In this document: piece after piece, positions 1 through 10,296 of the stretch
Position numbering within the stretch: position 1 is the first letter of the stretch
How the letters are laid out: each line of letters opens with the position of its first letter
NCBI GenBank assembly: GCA_025464005.1
Contig: JAODBO010000144.1
Location: 62,001-126,000, forward strand
Direction: 5' to 3'
Source: Acidimicrobiaceae bacterium
GTDB lineage: Bacteria; Actinomycetota; Acidimicrobiia; Acidimicrobiales; Bog-793
DNA length: 64,000 bases
Program-made: the position numbers and the translations under genes
The notes under the pieces: generated by a model
Seen by the model: the letters and a program-made list of their open reading frames with translations, nothing else
What the model was told of the DNA's origin: nothing
Database searches by the model: none

Positions 1-145
1 CGACGCCCCCTGACTCGACCGCGAACTCGGAAAACGCCGAAGGCAAGAATCGAGGATGGTGCTCGCGCATATCCGCGATGTAGCCGTAGACCGTCTCGGC
101 GGGTGCATCCACCGACCTCTCTACATCCACGTGGATGGTTCCCAT
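1..145 (-). CDS. SRPBCC/START-like family protein, N-terminal part (runs off window edge)
   Basis: Reverse-strand reading from ATG at 145: MGTIHVDVERSVDAPAETVYGYIADMREHHPRFLPSAFSEFAVESGG, typical N-terminus of polyketide cyclase/SRPBCC proteins. Confidence 0.7.
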   Translation of the reverse strand, partial: MGTIHVDVERSVDAPAETVYGYIADMREHHPRFLPSAFSEFAVESGGV

Positions 146-745
146 ATGACCTGCCTAGCACGACCGAGCCGGTGAGGCGAGGTGTCGTCGAACGGCGCGT
201 CCGCCTCACGGGTTCTCGAGCCGCGCCAAGGTGGCCTGATCGGCGCGGTAGGAGCTCTCACTCCGATCCAGCGATGGTCCTGTCCGCTCACGAGCGTTGT
301 CACGCGGGCTTCCACGACCGGGTGCGCAACGACGACCACTGCCGGCGGGGTAGAGGGATGGGAGGCGGGGGAGAGGTGAGGCCTGACCGGACCGGCGGAG
401 GTGACGAGCTGTCGTCTTAGAGTGGAGGGCGTACGCACGTCCGTGGTGTACGCGCCAACAGCAATGTCCTGATGTCCGGGAGCGCCAAGGGGTCCGCTCA
501 GTCGGTCGAGCCAGCGACGACGCAGTGCCAATCGAGTCGGCAGTCGGAGCTGCAGGGCCGGGACGCTCGAAGCGACGAGCCGTTACTGCGAGGGGGACTG
601 AGTCGATGCTTGCTCGGCACCTCGCACGCCGGGCTGTGCTGGACCACCGTCCGGGTGCTGATCTCGCCGCTCGGGCACCGGAGCGGCGAGCCCGTTTCGC
701 CCGACTGATCAGCGGGACGCTCGACATCGACAGCAGCGGCCCACG

Positions 746-2143
746 ATGAGTGTTGAGCCAAGGTCGGGGCCGGACCCGGAATCGGACCCGGACCCGGGCT
801 CTGCCTCCGGGCAGCGGTCGCACCCGGACCAGGTCCCGTTCCCAGGCAGGATCCCAGGTCCTGAAGTACTGCCGACCTCAGTGCCCGGACCGGCCGGGCT
901 GCATCTTCATCACTGGAACGATCGGGCAGTAATCGGTCTGGCCGTGGCCGCGATGGCTGCCGGCTTCGGGCAGTTCGGCGCCGTGGCCGCCCTCGGTGAC
1001 GTGGCTCGAGGATTCGGTCGGGTGACCCACGGCCTGACCCTCGCGGACCAGGCCGGACTGTCGGGGACGGAGTTGGGTATCGGACTGGCGATCATGCGCT
1101 TGGCGTCGCTCGGCGGTCTTCCCATAACCGGCCTCGCCGATCGTTACGGGCGTCGAAAGATGCTGCTCGTCACCGTCACCGCGGGTCTGCTCCTGACCGT
1201 TGTCTCCGCGATCAGCCCGAGCTACTGGTGGTTCGTCGTCATCTTCGCGGCCGGGCGTCCGCTGCTCAGCGCAACGAATGTGCTTACGCAGGTCACTGCG
1301 GCGGAACAGACGGACTCGGCCGATCGAGCCAAGGCGGTGGCGCTGATGGCCGCGGGCTACGGCGTCGGCGCCGGAGTGATCGCGATCATCCACAGCCTCG
1401 CCTCGCGCACGCTCGGATTTCGAGGTCTGTTCGTGCTGGCGCTGATTCCTCTGGCGCTTCTGCCGGTCCTGCGGCGTTGGATCGAAGAGTCCGATCGCTT
1501 TGCCGTGGCCGCGGTCGCGTCGAAGCATCCCATGCCCGTGTTCGGCGCCGTGGCCCGGCCGTACCGCCGACGTCTCTTCCTGGTCGTGGTGCTCGCGTTC
1601 GCCGTTTCGGTGACGACGGGACCAGCCAACAGCTTCATCTTCCTGTTCGCGCAGAACTTCCTTCACCAGCGCGGCATCGTGACCGCGGCGATGATCGTCG
1701 GCGCCGGTGTCGCCGGGCTGGTCGGACTGCTAGTGGGACGGTGGCTGGCGGACCGGCTCGGACGGCGGCTCACTGCTTCCATCGCCATGGTGGCGGTCGC
1801 GCTGTTCGCCGTCCTCGCCTACTCGGGCTCGTCTGCGGCGCTCCTGTCCGGCTACATCCTCGGGGTCTTCGCGGGCGCAGCCTTCTCTCCGGCAGCTGGC
1901 GCCTTGGTCAACGAACTGTTCCCGACGTCGATACGGGCATCGGTCGCCGGCTGGGCCTTGGCCGCGGGCGTGATCGGCGCGGTGGCCGGTCTCGTCCTCT
2001 TCGGTGCCGTGGCCGACGTCGACAATCACTTCGCGCTGGCGGGGGTGATCACCTTCCTGCCGGCGTCGCTGTTTATGGTGCTGTTCTGGATGCTCCCGGA
2101 GACGCTCGGGCGAGAGCCGGAGGATCTCTGGCCCGACCTGTGA
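746..2143 (+). CDS. MFS transporter with Pro/Gly/Asp-rich N-terminal extension
   Basis: About 12 hydrophobic segments; motif GLADRYGRRKM typical of MFS loop 2-3. Confidence 0.88.
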   Translation: MSVEPRSGPDPESDPDPGSASGQRSHPDQVPFPGRIPGPEVLPTSVPGPAGLHLHHWNDRAVIGLAVAAMAAGFGQFGAVAALGDVARGFGRVTHGLTLADQAGLSGTELGIGLAIMRLASLGGLPITGLADRYGRRKMLLVTVTAGLLLTVVSAISPSYWWFVVIFAAGRPLLSATNVLTQVTAAEQTDSADRAKAVALMAAGYGVGAGVIAIIHSLASRTLGFRGLFVLALIPLALLPVLRRWIEESDRFAVAAVASKHPMPVFGAVARPYRRRLFLVVVLAFAVSVTTGPANSFIFLFAQNFLHQRGIVTAAMIVGAGVAGLVGLLVGRWLADRLGRRLTASIAMVAVALFAVLAYSGSSAALLSGYILGVFAGAAFSPAAGALVNELFPTSIRASVAGWALAAGVIGAVAGLVLFGAVADVDNHFALAGVITFLPASLFMVLFWMLPETLGREPEDLWPDL

Positions 2144-2234
2144 GAGCCGGCCACGAGCTCCCGGCTGGCAGCACCAGCCGCGCCGTTCACGCCGGCGGCC
2201 GTTTTCCGCACGCGTGCCTGCAGCAGCTGCATGC

Positions 2235-4253
2235 TCAGGGGGGCGGCCGTTTCGAGGGCGCGCGTTCGGCAGGTACGTGAGAGGAATGGTCGGTCGCGGG
2301 CACCGTCGCCGGGACCGGCTTGGTCGCCGTCGCTGCGGCCCTTTCCGGCGCCAGTGTGGCGCCGGCGCTGATCCCCGTCGGCTCGGGGACGCCGGCGATG
2401 GCGTACACCTCGGACCCGTCTACGGTCTCGCGGGCGAGCAGGAGGTCGACCAGGCGGCGCAGCTTTTCGTGGTTCTCGTTGAGCAGCTCGATCGCTTGCT
2501 GCTCCGCCCGGCGCAGCAACGCCGACACCTCGGAGTCGATTATCGCCTGGGTCTCCTCGGCGAACGGACGGCTCGAGAGACCCGGCCCCTCGCTGCCGAG
2601 GAACACCGAGCCGCCCTGGGGGTAGCCGACCGGACCGAGCTTGGCCGACAGACCGAATTCGCGCACCATCCGCACCGCCAGGTCCGTCGCGTTTGCCAGG
2701 TCGTTGGCGGCGCCGCTCGAGGCCTGTCCGAGCTCGACGAGCTCCGCCGCCCGGCCGCCGAGGCGGACGGCGAGGGCGTCGTACAGGTAGTCCTCGCCGT
2801 ACAGGTGGCGCTCGACGAGCGGGAGCTGCTCGGTGACGCCGAGAGCCTGACCGGCCGGAAGGATCGTCACCTTCGCGACCGGGTCTGCCTTCGGGCGCAG
2901 CGCGGCCACCAGGGCGTGGCCGGCCTCGTGGACGGCAACGGCGTGTTTCTCCTCGGGCAGCAGCACGTTCGAGCTCTCGCGGCGCCCGAGGAGGATGCGG
3001 TCGCGGGCCGCTTCGAAGTCCGAAGCGCGGATGACCTCGCGGTTGTCGCGAACCGCGAATATCGCGGCCTCGTTGACGAGATTGGCCAGGTCGGCACCGG
3101 AGAACCCGGGTGTGCCCCTCGCCACGACCTCGAGGTCCACGCTCGGGTCGAGCCTCTTGTCTCGGCTGTGGACCGCGAGAATGGCGACCCGCTCGGCGAG
3201 AACGGGGAGCGGGATCGTGACCTGACGGTCGAATCGCCCCGGGCGCAGCAGCGCGGGGTCGAGGACCTCCGGCCGGTTGGTCGCGGCAAGCACGACGATG
3301 CCCTCGGACATGTCGAACCCGTCCATCTCCGCCAGCAGCTGGTTGAGGGTCTGCTCGCGTTCGTCGTTGGCGACGAACGCACCCGATCCGCTCCGGCGCT
3401 GGCCGATGGCATCGATCTCGTCGACGAAGATGATCGCGGGAGCGCGCTTGCGGGCTTCGGCGAAGAGGTCCCGTACGCGCGCGGCGCCCACGCCGACGAA
3501 CATCTCGACGAAGCTCGATCCGCTCACCGAGAAGAACGGGACGTCGGCCTCTCCGGCGACCGCACGGGCGAGCAGCGTCTTGCCCGTTCCCGGAGGGCCG
3601 ACCATCAGGATGCCGCGCGGGGCCATCGCGCCCGCCCGGCGGTAGCGGTCAGGATGCCTGAGGAAGTCGACGACCTCGACGATCTCCTGCTTGGCTCCGT
3701 CGTAGCCGGCGACGTCGGCAAAGGTCGTCTTGGGCCGGTCGGCGTCGAAGACCTTGGCGCGGGACTTTCCGACGCCCATCACGCCCTGCAGCTGGCTGGA
3801 GGCGCCTCGTGACAGGCGGAACCAGATGTAGCCGATGATGACGAAGGGCAGGAGCAGGATCACCCACGAGAGCACCTCGGAGCCGAAGGAGGGGCCGGAG
3901 GACGTCGCGTCGATCTGGACGTTGTCCCTCTCGAGCTCGTTGAGGAGCGTCTGACCGGCCAGCTGGATCGGTATCTCGGTCGTGTACTTCGTGCCGTTCG
4001 CGAGGGTCCCCGAGGCGCCGCCGGTCGAGGTTATGGTCACGGTTTTGACCTGGTGGGCAGCCACGTCCTTCAAGAAGCGCGAGTACGTCAGGTTGACGGG
4101 CTGGGTGATGCGCGTCGCCGGGAGCACGAAGTAGAGCACGACGAAGATCGCCAGAGCGATCCCCCAGAGCCAGTGTCGCCACGGCGGCGGCGCCGGGGGA
4201 GCGGTCGGTGTGGACTTGTCGCCCCGCGGTGGAGGACTCGCCTGCTTGGTCAT
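2235..4253 (-). CDS. ftsH: ATP-dependent zinc metalloprotease FtsH
   Basis: Walker A GPPGTGKT, Walker [35 protein letters not shown] zinc motif, N-terminal TM segments. Confidence 0.97.
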   Translation of the reverse strand: MTKQASPPPRGDKSTPTAPPAPPPWRHWLWGIALAIFVVLYFVLPATRITQPVNLTYSRFLKDVAAHQVKTVTITSTGGASGTLANGTKYTTEIPIQLAGQTLLNELERDNVQIDATSSGPSFGSEVLSWVILLLPFVIIGYIWFRLSRGASSQLQGVMGVGKSRAKVFDADRPKTTFADVAGYDGAKQEIVEVVDFLRHPDRYRRAGAMAPRGILMVGPPGTGKTLLARAVAGEADVPFFSVSGSSFVEMFVGVGAARVRDLFAEARKRAPAIIFVDEIDAIGQRRSGSGAFVANDEREQTLNQLLAEMDGFDMSEGIVVLAATNRPEVLDPALLRPGRFDRQVTIPLPVLAERVAILAVHSRDKRLDPSVDLEVVARGTPGFSGADLANLVNEAAIFAVRDNREVIRASDFEAARDRILLGRRESSNVLLPEEKHAVAVHEAGHALVAALRPKADPVAKVTILPAGQALGVTEQLPLVERHLYGEDYLYDALAVRLGGRAAELVELGQASSGAANDLANATDLAVRMVREFGLSAKLGPVGYPQGGSVFLGSEGPGLSSRPFAEETQAIIDSEVSALLRRAEQQAIELLNENHEKLRRLVDLLLARETVDGSEVYAIAGVPEPTGISAGATLAPERAAATATKPVPATVPATDHSSHVPAERAPSKRPPP

Positions 4254-4259
4254 GGAGGA

Positions 4260-4273
4260 CCCCCTTTGGGGGG
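4260..4273 (-). promoter_or_regulatory. Hairpin overlapping the likely Shine-Dalgarno of ftsH
   Basis: Minus strand CCCCCC-AAA-GGGGG immediately followed by TCCTCC-ATG. Confidence 0.45.
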
Positions 4274-4329
4274 ATCTTAGGTACGTGCCCGCGATGATTG
4301 CGATAGGCGCGCAGTCGGCGCATGTCCTC

Positions 4330-5532
4330 CTATGCGAGCTCGGCGAGACCTTCCAGGAGCCGGTCCACGTCCGATCGATCGCTGTAGTGCACGAGGCCAG
4401 CCCGCACCGCGCCCCCCGAGGAGTAGATCCCGAGCGCAGTCGTGAGCTCGTAGGCGTAGTTGTCGCCGCTCCAGACGTTCACTCCACGCGAGGCGAGGTG
4501 CTCGGCCACCGATCTGGGGGAACGGTCGCCGACGGTGAAGTACGCGGTCGCCGCCCGGTACGTCGCCTTCCCGTACGTCGTCACGTCCGCCATGGCTTCG
4601 AGGCCCGCGAGCAACACGGCGAAGAGCTCCTGCTCGTGACGTTCCGACGCCGCCATCGAGGCCAGAACGCGCTCGCGCCGCGAGCCCGTGGCCTCGGGAT
4701 CGAGGGAGGCGAGGTGATCGACGGCGGCGGTCACCCCGGCGAGGTCGGCGAAGGCGCTCGTGCCCCACTCGAAACGCGCAGGCACCTCGTCGCTCGACGG
4801 CGCCAGCTTGTCGGTGTGGATCGTCTCGAGCAGATCCGGGTCGGCGACGACCGCGCCGATGTGCGGGCCGGCCCACTTGTAGGCGCTCGTGGCGTAGAAA
4901 TCGGCCCCGAGGGCGGCGACGTCGACCGGACCATGAGGCGTCGCATGGACCCCGTCCACATAGACGAGTGCTCCGGCCGAGTGCGCCGTGGCGGCTATGG
5001 CCGCTACGTCAGGGCGCGTGCCGATCGCGTTGCTGGCGGCGGTGACCGCTACCAGCTTCGTCCGAGGCCCGACGAGATCGCGGTACTGGTCGGTCGGCAG
5101 CTCACCGGTCCCGGTGTCGACTTCGGCCCATCTGACGGCAACGCCCGCCCGCTCGGCTGCTTGGATCCAGGGGCGGACATTCGCGTCGTGATCGAGCTGG
5201 GACACGACGATCTCGTCGCCGGCGGACCACTGCTTCGCGAGAGCTGCGGACAGCCGGTAGGTCAGCGTCGTCATGTTGGGTCCGAGCACGACCCCGTCCG
5301 CGCCGCCCCCGACGAGGTCCGCCACGGCCTGGCGGCACCCGCGCACGATCGCGTCCGACCTAGCGCTCGCCGGGAACGCGCCGCCGACGTTGCCGATGCC
5401 CTCACGGTAGGCCCCGGCGATCGCGTCGATGACCGACGTCGGTACCTGGGTACCGGCTGCGCCGTCGAGATAAGCGTGGCCATCGGCCAGGGCGGGGAAC
5501 TTCGCCCGCACGGTAGCGATGTCGTACGGCAC
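4330..5532 (-). CDS. Cysteine desulfurase-like class V aminotransferase (TIGR01976-type)
   Basis: GTG start at 5532 after AAGGAG; PLP lysine context SAYKWAGPHIGA; class V aminotransferase fold sequence. Confidence 0.8.
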   Translation of the reverse strand: MPYDIATVRAKFPALADGHAYLDGAAGTQVPTSVIDAIAGAYREGIGNVGGAFPASARSDAIVRGCRQAVADLVGGGADGVVLGPNMTTLTYRLSAALAKQWSAGDEIVVSQLDHDANVRPWIQAAERAGVAVRWAEVDTGTGELPTDQYRDLVGPRTKLVAVTAASNAIGTRPDVAAIAATAHSAGALVYVDGVHATPHGPVDVAALGADFYATSAYKWAGPHIGAVVADPDLLETIHTDKLAPSSDEVPARFEWGTSAFADLAGVTAAVDHLASLDPEATGSRRERVLASMAASERHEQELFAVLLAGLEAMADVTTYGKATYRAATAYFTVGDRSPRSVAEHLASRGVNVWSGDNYAYELTTALGIYSSGGAVRAGLVHYSDRSDVDRLLEGLAELA

Positions 5533-5704
5533 GTGTCGGTGCTCCTTCGTAGTCGGGCGATCGGGCTCGCCGAGTTCTGCGGTCGTGGGCCCTCGAGGCC
5601 CGCTCCTCGCTCGGTCGTCCGAGAATAGTGGGGCCGCCCGCCGGGAACGGGCCTGCACGCGACCGTCCGGGCGCCGCGACGCCGGGTACGCGTCGGCAGA
5701 GCGC

Positions 5705-6553
5705 TCAGGAGAGCAGGTGCAGTCCGCGGGCGACCGGTCCGGCGTCCGGCGGGGGCGCGACCGCCGGGCCGTACGCGCCGAGCGCGGCACCGACCTGGTC
5801 GGCGAGGGTGACCGCCACGCGGAGCTGCTCCGGCCCGACGTGCGAGCCAGCGGCGAAGCGCAAGGCGAAATAGCCGAGCTGCTCGCCCTGGCTGAAGACC
5901 GGGAGCTCGGCCCAGCCGAGCGGCTTGGCCCGAGCACTCGACTCCTCGGACCCGGTGACCAACGAGCCGTCGCGCGCGACTCGGGTCGCGCCGATGCTCG
6001 GCGGGAGCGCCTCGAACCGGCAGTCGCTGAGATTGAGGAGCTGGCCGATCTCGGTGGCGACGGCTCCGACGACCTCGATCGGCTCGTTGCCATCCGCGAG
6101 CATCCGCGCCGCTAAGCGGACGGAATCGAAGTTCGCGGTCTGGGTCGCGGACGCGACCCGCTGGCGCACGACCCGGCGGGAACATTCGCCGGCGACCAGT
6201 GCGACGATCGCCAGGACGACCGTCGTCTCGAGGTCGGGCTGGCGGGCGATGGCGAGCTCGTCGTAGGGGCGGGTCGCGAAGAACTCGAAGCTGAGCGACG
6301 CAGCGAGCGCCCCGCCGATGACAGCGGTGCGCCGCCCCGAGATCGACAGGGCCATGACGACGACGACGAGGGCGAGAGCGAGGTCGAGATTGGGCAGCCG
6401 GTCCCGGAGCGGGATGAACGCTGCCGAGCAGCCGATCGGCACCGCTATCGACGCGGCGATCGCGGCTGTCCTGGCGAGTCGAGCGGCGCGGCGAGAGCCG
6501 CCCGGGCCGGACGCGGCGGACGAGGACCCGCGAGCCACGACGACACCTCCCAT
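5705..6553 (-). CDS. DUF4118 (KdpD-like membrane) plus GAF-like sensor protein, no kinase domain
   Basis: Four hydrophobic segments with FEFFATRPYDELAI (KdpD DUF4118 signature), then a GAF-like region; ORF ends without HisKA/HATPase motifs. Confidence 0.7.
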   Translation of the reverse strand: MGGVVVARGSSSAASGPGGSRRAARLARTAAIAASIAVPIGCSAAFIPLRDRLPNLDLALALVVVVMALSISGRRTAVIGGALAASLSFEFFATRPYDELAIARQPDLETTVVLAIVALVAGECSRRVVRQRVASATQTANFDSVRLAARMLADGNEPIEVVGAVATEIGQLLNLSDCRFEALPPSIGATRVARDGSLVTGSEESSARAKPLGWAELPVFSQGEQLGYFALRFAAGSHVGPEQLRVAVTLADQVGAALGAYGPAVAPPPDAGPVARGLHLLS

Positions 6554-6657
6554 AGCTCCAGATGATACGACTGTCGCCGCTTGCGACTCCTATCACGCCA
6601 GTGGAGCCCCAATGGGTGCTTCCTGTTGACGGCTGAGGTCCTCGGCCTGCCGCTAAT

Positions 6658-9129
6658 GTGACGCCGGTCCGCGCGGGCGGTTCCGGGGGGCACGGGGGCG
6701 CAGGGCGATATATGGCGGACGTCGAGCAGGACGCGGAGGTGGACGTCGGGCCGGGCGGTCGCCTGCGCATCGATTCCGAGGATGCGCACGCTCCCGAGTG
6801 GGCCGCGACGCCGCGCGCACCTGCGGCCGGCTTGCGCCCCGAGCTGCCGGAGAGCCGGGGTTACCGGCTGAAGCGTCTGCTCCTCGGGGCGCCGCTCACG
6901 AGCGACCAGCTCTACGACGAGCGTCTCGGCAAGCCGACGGCGCTCGCAGTGCTCTCGTCCGACGTCATGTCGTCGTGCGCCTACGCGACCGAGTCGATCC
7001 TGCGGATCCTGCTCCCCGCGGCCGGCGTCGCTGCCTTCGCGCTCATCACGCCGATCACCTTGCTACTGCTCGTAGTGCTCGGCGTGGTCTGCCTCTGCTA
7101 CCGCCAAGTGGTCCAGGCGTACCCCGTGAGCGGCGGCTCCTACGTCGTCAGCAGGGAGAACTTCGGCTACTCGGTGGCCCAGATCCCTGCAGCGGCGCTT
7201 CTGTGCAGCTATGTGCTCACCGTGGCCGTGTCGGTCGCGGCAGGTGTCGACGCGGTGATCTCGGCAATCCCGGCGCTCGCGCCGTACCCCGTCGAGCTGT
7301 CGATCGGCTTCGTCCTGCTCCTCACCTACGGCAACCTGCGCGGGATCCGTGAGGCAGGACAGGTGTTCGCCGTGCCGACGTACTGGTTCTTCGTATCGAT
7401 GGGCGCGCTCTTCATCGCGGGCTTGGTGCGTCTCGCCGTCTCTGGCCATCTGCACCGCTATTCCGCGCACGCCGCCGGCCACGTCCCTGTCGGTACCGCC
7501 GGCGGGGGGCTTCTCCTCGGGGTCTCCGTCTTCATCTTCATGCGCGCCTTCGCGAACGGCGGCTCGGCGATGACCGGGATGGAGGCGATCTCGAACGCCG
7601 TGACGGTGTTCAAGGAGCCGCAGGTGAAGAACGCGCGGGCGACGCTCGTGCTGATGGCGTCCATCCTCGGCGTCATGTTCGTCGGTGTGTCGGCGATGGC
7701 GGCCGTCACCCACGCAGTGCCGTTCTTGCTGGGAACGCCGACGGTCCTCTCGCAGCTCGGCCGCGCCGTGTTCGGCGCCAGCCCGGCGGGGAGCGTGGGC
7801 TACTACTCGCTCCAGTTCTCGACGGCCCTCATCCTCATCCTCGGCGCGAACACGAGCTTCAACGGCTTCCCACTTCTCGTGAGCTTCATCGCACAAGACG
7901 CCTACCTACCGCGTCCCCTCACGACGCGCGGTCACCGCCTCGTCTACTCGAACGGCATCGTCCTCCTGGCGGGCGTCTCGGTCGCCCTCCTCCTGGCGAC
8001 GCGCGCCAACGTGTCGAGCCTGATCCCCCTGTACGCGTGCACGGTCTTCACCGGCTTCACGATGGCGGGCGCCGGCATGACGCAGTACCACCGCAAGCAT
8101 CCGGGCCCGCACCAGCGCCGGAACCTCGCCATCAACGGGACCGCCTTCGTGGCGAGCGCCGTCGTGACGGCCATCTTCGTCGTGACCGAGTTCACGCGCG
8201 GCGCTTGGCTCGTCGTCGTGGCCATACCTCTCATCGTCTTCGTGCTCTCGCGTACCCATCGTCGCTACCGGGCCGAGAAGGAGGTGCTCGCCGAGGACCT
8301 CGCCGTGCCCGCTCCCGCCGAGCGTGTGCTCCGTCACCACGCCGTCGTCGTCCTCGTCGATCGTCTGGACCTGTCGACTGCGCGGGCACTGCAGCTTGCC
8401 GGATCGCTCACCTCTTCGGGCGACGTCCGCGCCGTCCACTTCGCCGTCGACGTGGAGCGAGCAGAACGGATCGCGGCCTTCTGGCGCCAACCCGGCCTGA
8501 TGCACGTGCCGCTCGACGTCGTCGAGTGCCCTGACCGCCGCATCGTGCGAGCCGCGACGGAGCTCGCTGCCGACCTCGCCGCCGACGGGGACACCGAGGT
8601 GACCCTGGTGCTCCCGCGGCGCGCGCACCGCGGAGTCGCGTACCGGCTGCTGCACGACCAGACGGCCGATCGCATCGTCGTTGCCGTGAATCAGATACCT
8701 CACGTCAGTGCCACGATCGCCCCCTTCGACCCGACCGGCATTCTTCGGCGGCGAGCCATGGCGGAAGGCAAGATTGGGAAGCAGGCCACGTCTTCGAAGG
8801 ACGACCCAAGGAGGTCAGCCATGGTGGAGGGCGCGATACCGCTCGGCGAGCTGACGTACCGCCAGCGGGCGGTTGTTGCGGGCAGAGTGCGCACCGTGCG
8901 CGTCCAGCCCTGGTCCGGCGTCTCGGTGCTCGAGTGCACGATCGTCGACGACTCCGGAGCGCTTCGGATCGTCTTCCTCGGGCGCCGTTCGATAGCAGGG
9001 ATCGAGCCGGGTGCCGTGCTGCGCGCCGAGGGGATGGTCGGCCAGCACGGAGGCCGGCTCGCGATGATCAACCCGAGCTACGACCTCGTCGCCCCGCCGA
9101 CGAGCGGGGTCGGCCACGCGGCCTCCTGA
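6658..9129 (+). CDS. APC-superfamily permease, KimA-like (putative K+ transporter), with USP-like region and C-terminal OB-fold domain
   Basis: KRLLLGAPLTSDQLYDERLGKPTALAVLSSDVMSSCAYATE resembles the KimA N-terminus; multiple TMs; C-terminal RAVVAGRVRTVRVQPWSGVSVLECTIVDDSGALRIVFLGRRSIAGIEPGAVLRAEGMV is OB-fold-like. Confidence 0.85.
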   Translation: MTPVRAGGSGGHGGAGRYMADVEQDAEVDVGPGGRLRIDSEDAHAPEWAATPRAPAAGLRPELPESRGYRLKRLLLGAPLTSDQLYDERLGKPTALAVLSSDVMSSCAYATESILRILLPAAGVAAFALITPITLLLLVVLGVVCLCYRQVVQAYPVSGGSYVVSRENFGYSVAQIPAAALLCSYVLTVAVSVAAGVDAVISAIPALAPYPVELSIGFVLLLTYGNLRGIREAGQVFAVPTYWFFVSMGALFIAGLVRLAVSGHLHRYSAHAAGHVPVGTAGGGLLLGVSVFIFMRAFANGGSAMTGMEAISNAVTVFKEPQVKNARATLVLMASILGVMFVGVSAMAAVTHAVPFLLGTPTVLSQLGRAVFGASPAGSVGYYSLQFSTALILILGANTSFNGFPLLVSFIAQDAYLPRPLTTRGHRLVYSNGIVLLAGVSVALLLATRANVSSLIPLYACTVFTGFTMAGAGMTQYHRKHPGPHQRRNLAINGTAFVASAVVTAIFVVTEFTRGAWLVVVAIPLIVFVLSRTHRRYRAEKEVLAEDLAVPAPAERVLRHHAVVVLVDRLDLSTARALQLAGSLTSSGDVRAVHFAVDVERAERIAAFWRQPGLMHVPLDVVECPDRRIVRAATELAADLAADGDTEVTLVLPRRAHRGVAYRLLHDQTADRIVVAVNQIPHVSATIAPFDPTGILRRRAMAEGKIGKQATSSKDDPRRSAMVEGAIPLGELTYRQRAVVAGRVRTVRVQPWSGVSVLECTIVDDSGALRIVFLGRRSIAGIEPGAVLRAEGMVGQHGGRLAMINPSYDLVAPPTSGVGHAAS

Positions 9130-9222
9130 ACGTCCCCCCGCATTCCAGGCGCGCTATCTAGTCGCCCCAGTTGGCCCCATCGCGGCGGCGCTCCCTCGGG
9201 CGCTGTCGACCTAGCGAGCCCC

Positions 9223-9999
9223 TTACGAGCGGGACGACCTCCCTCTGCGGTCACCTCGGGCGCGATGCTTCGGGCTCTCGCCGGTGTTGACGAGATCTTG
9301 GGCGACGTCACGGAGCCTGCGGTTGAAGTGCTGGGACGCACGGCGCAAGATCTCGAACGCCTGGCGTGCCGTGATCCGCTCGCGTTCCATCAAGATCCCC
9401 TGAGCCTGTCCGATGAGCTCGCGGGTCGTGAGGGCGGCATTGAGGTTCTCGGCCAGACGCTCGTCGTCCTCGTGGGTGCGTGCGACGGTGAGGGCGAGCC
9501 CGGCGAGCGATGCGAGGATCACGCCCTTGGCCCGGTCGACGGCGCCGAACGCGGCGGGGTAGCGCGAGTAGAGGTTGAGCGCGCCCAGATTGCGGTCGGT
9601 CGCCAGGGGAAGTGCAAGCATGCTGTGCAGGTCGAATGAGGTCATCGCGCGCCCGAACTGGGGCCAGCGGTCCTCATCGGCCAGATCGTCGACGTAGATG
9701 ATGAGCTGGTTGGCGATGGCGTCGCGGGTTGGGCCCTCGCCGGTGGAGCGTTGCAGGGCGTCGATCTCGTCGACGAGCGGGTCGGTGTATACGGGCGGCG
9801 AGATGACGTCTCCCTCGACGAGGACGATGCCCGCGAAGTCACAACCTTCGACGGTGACCACGGACAGCTCGACGACCTCGGCCAGGGTATCGGTGGCGCT
9901 CCCGGCGCCGAAGATGATCCGGGCCGTGTCGGAGAAGCCGCGCGCGAGCTCGCCGAGCGGGTCTCCGTCCGCGATTGGCGCACCTTGGCTGAGATCCAC
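9223..9999 (-). CDS. GAF and ANTAR domain-containing transcription antitermination regulator
   Basis: GTG start with AGGAGG upstream; C-terminal ANTAR helix set LIGQAQGILMERERITARQAFEILRRASQHFNRRLRDVA. Confidence 0.88.
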   Translation of the reverse strand: MDLSQGAPIADGDPLGELARGFSDTARIIFGAGSATDTLAEVVELSVVTVEGCDFAGIVLVEGDVISPPVYTDPLVDEIDALQRSTGEGPTRDAIANQLIIYVDDLADEDRWPQFGRAMTSFDLHSMLALPLATDRNLGALNLYSRYPAAFGAVDRAKGVILASLAGLALTVARTHEDDERLAENLNAALTTRELIGQAQGILMERERITARQAFEILRRASQHFNRRLRDVAQDLVNTGESPKHRARGDRRGRSSRS

Positions 10000-10130
10000 A
10001 GTCCCGCCTCCTGTCGCTCGAAGTATCGCACCCGAGCGACAGGCGAGCCTCGAGGACAATGCTCGGAACGGAGCAAGTCCGTTCACCCATTGCGTTGCAC
10101 GTAGCCATTCGAGGAGGGAAATGGTAACTT

Positions 10131-10136
10131 TATAAT
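10131..10136 (+). promoter_or_regulatory. Consensus -10 element TATAAT inside dyad GGTAACTTTATAATTACC
   Basis: Exact TATAAT within the inverted repeat GGTAA...TTACC (10123-10140) between divergent genes. Confidence 0.45.
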
Positions 10137-10296
10137 TACCTTCTACAGCGAGGGCCGCTAGGGGCGTTTGTAGTGCACGCCCGAAAGGCATCGCCGTGGC
10201 CGCTCGCTGGACTGCCCGGGACCGCCCGCAATCGCGTCTTGCCGCAAAGCGTCGACGTCGTCGCGGGATGCCCAAGCGCGTTCCCGCTGACGCGAG

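Noticed and set aside
150-745. Several overlapping short ORFs upstream of the first MFS gene
   Set aside because: All frames are open at similar length and none has a recognisable domain; left unannotated
2214-3812. 532-aa plus-strand ORF opposite ftsH
   Set aside because: Lies within ftsH coding sequence on the other strand; no domain signature
4210-5628. 472-aa plus-strand ORF
   Set aside because: Antisense to the aminotransferase gene; no recognisable motifs
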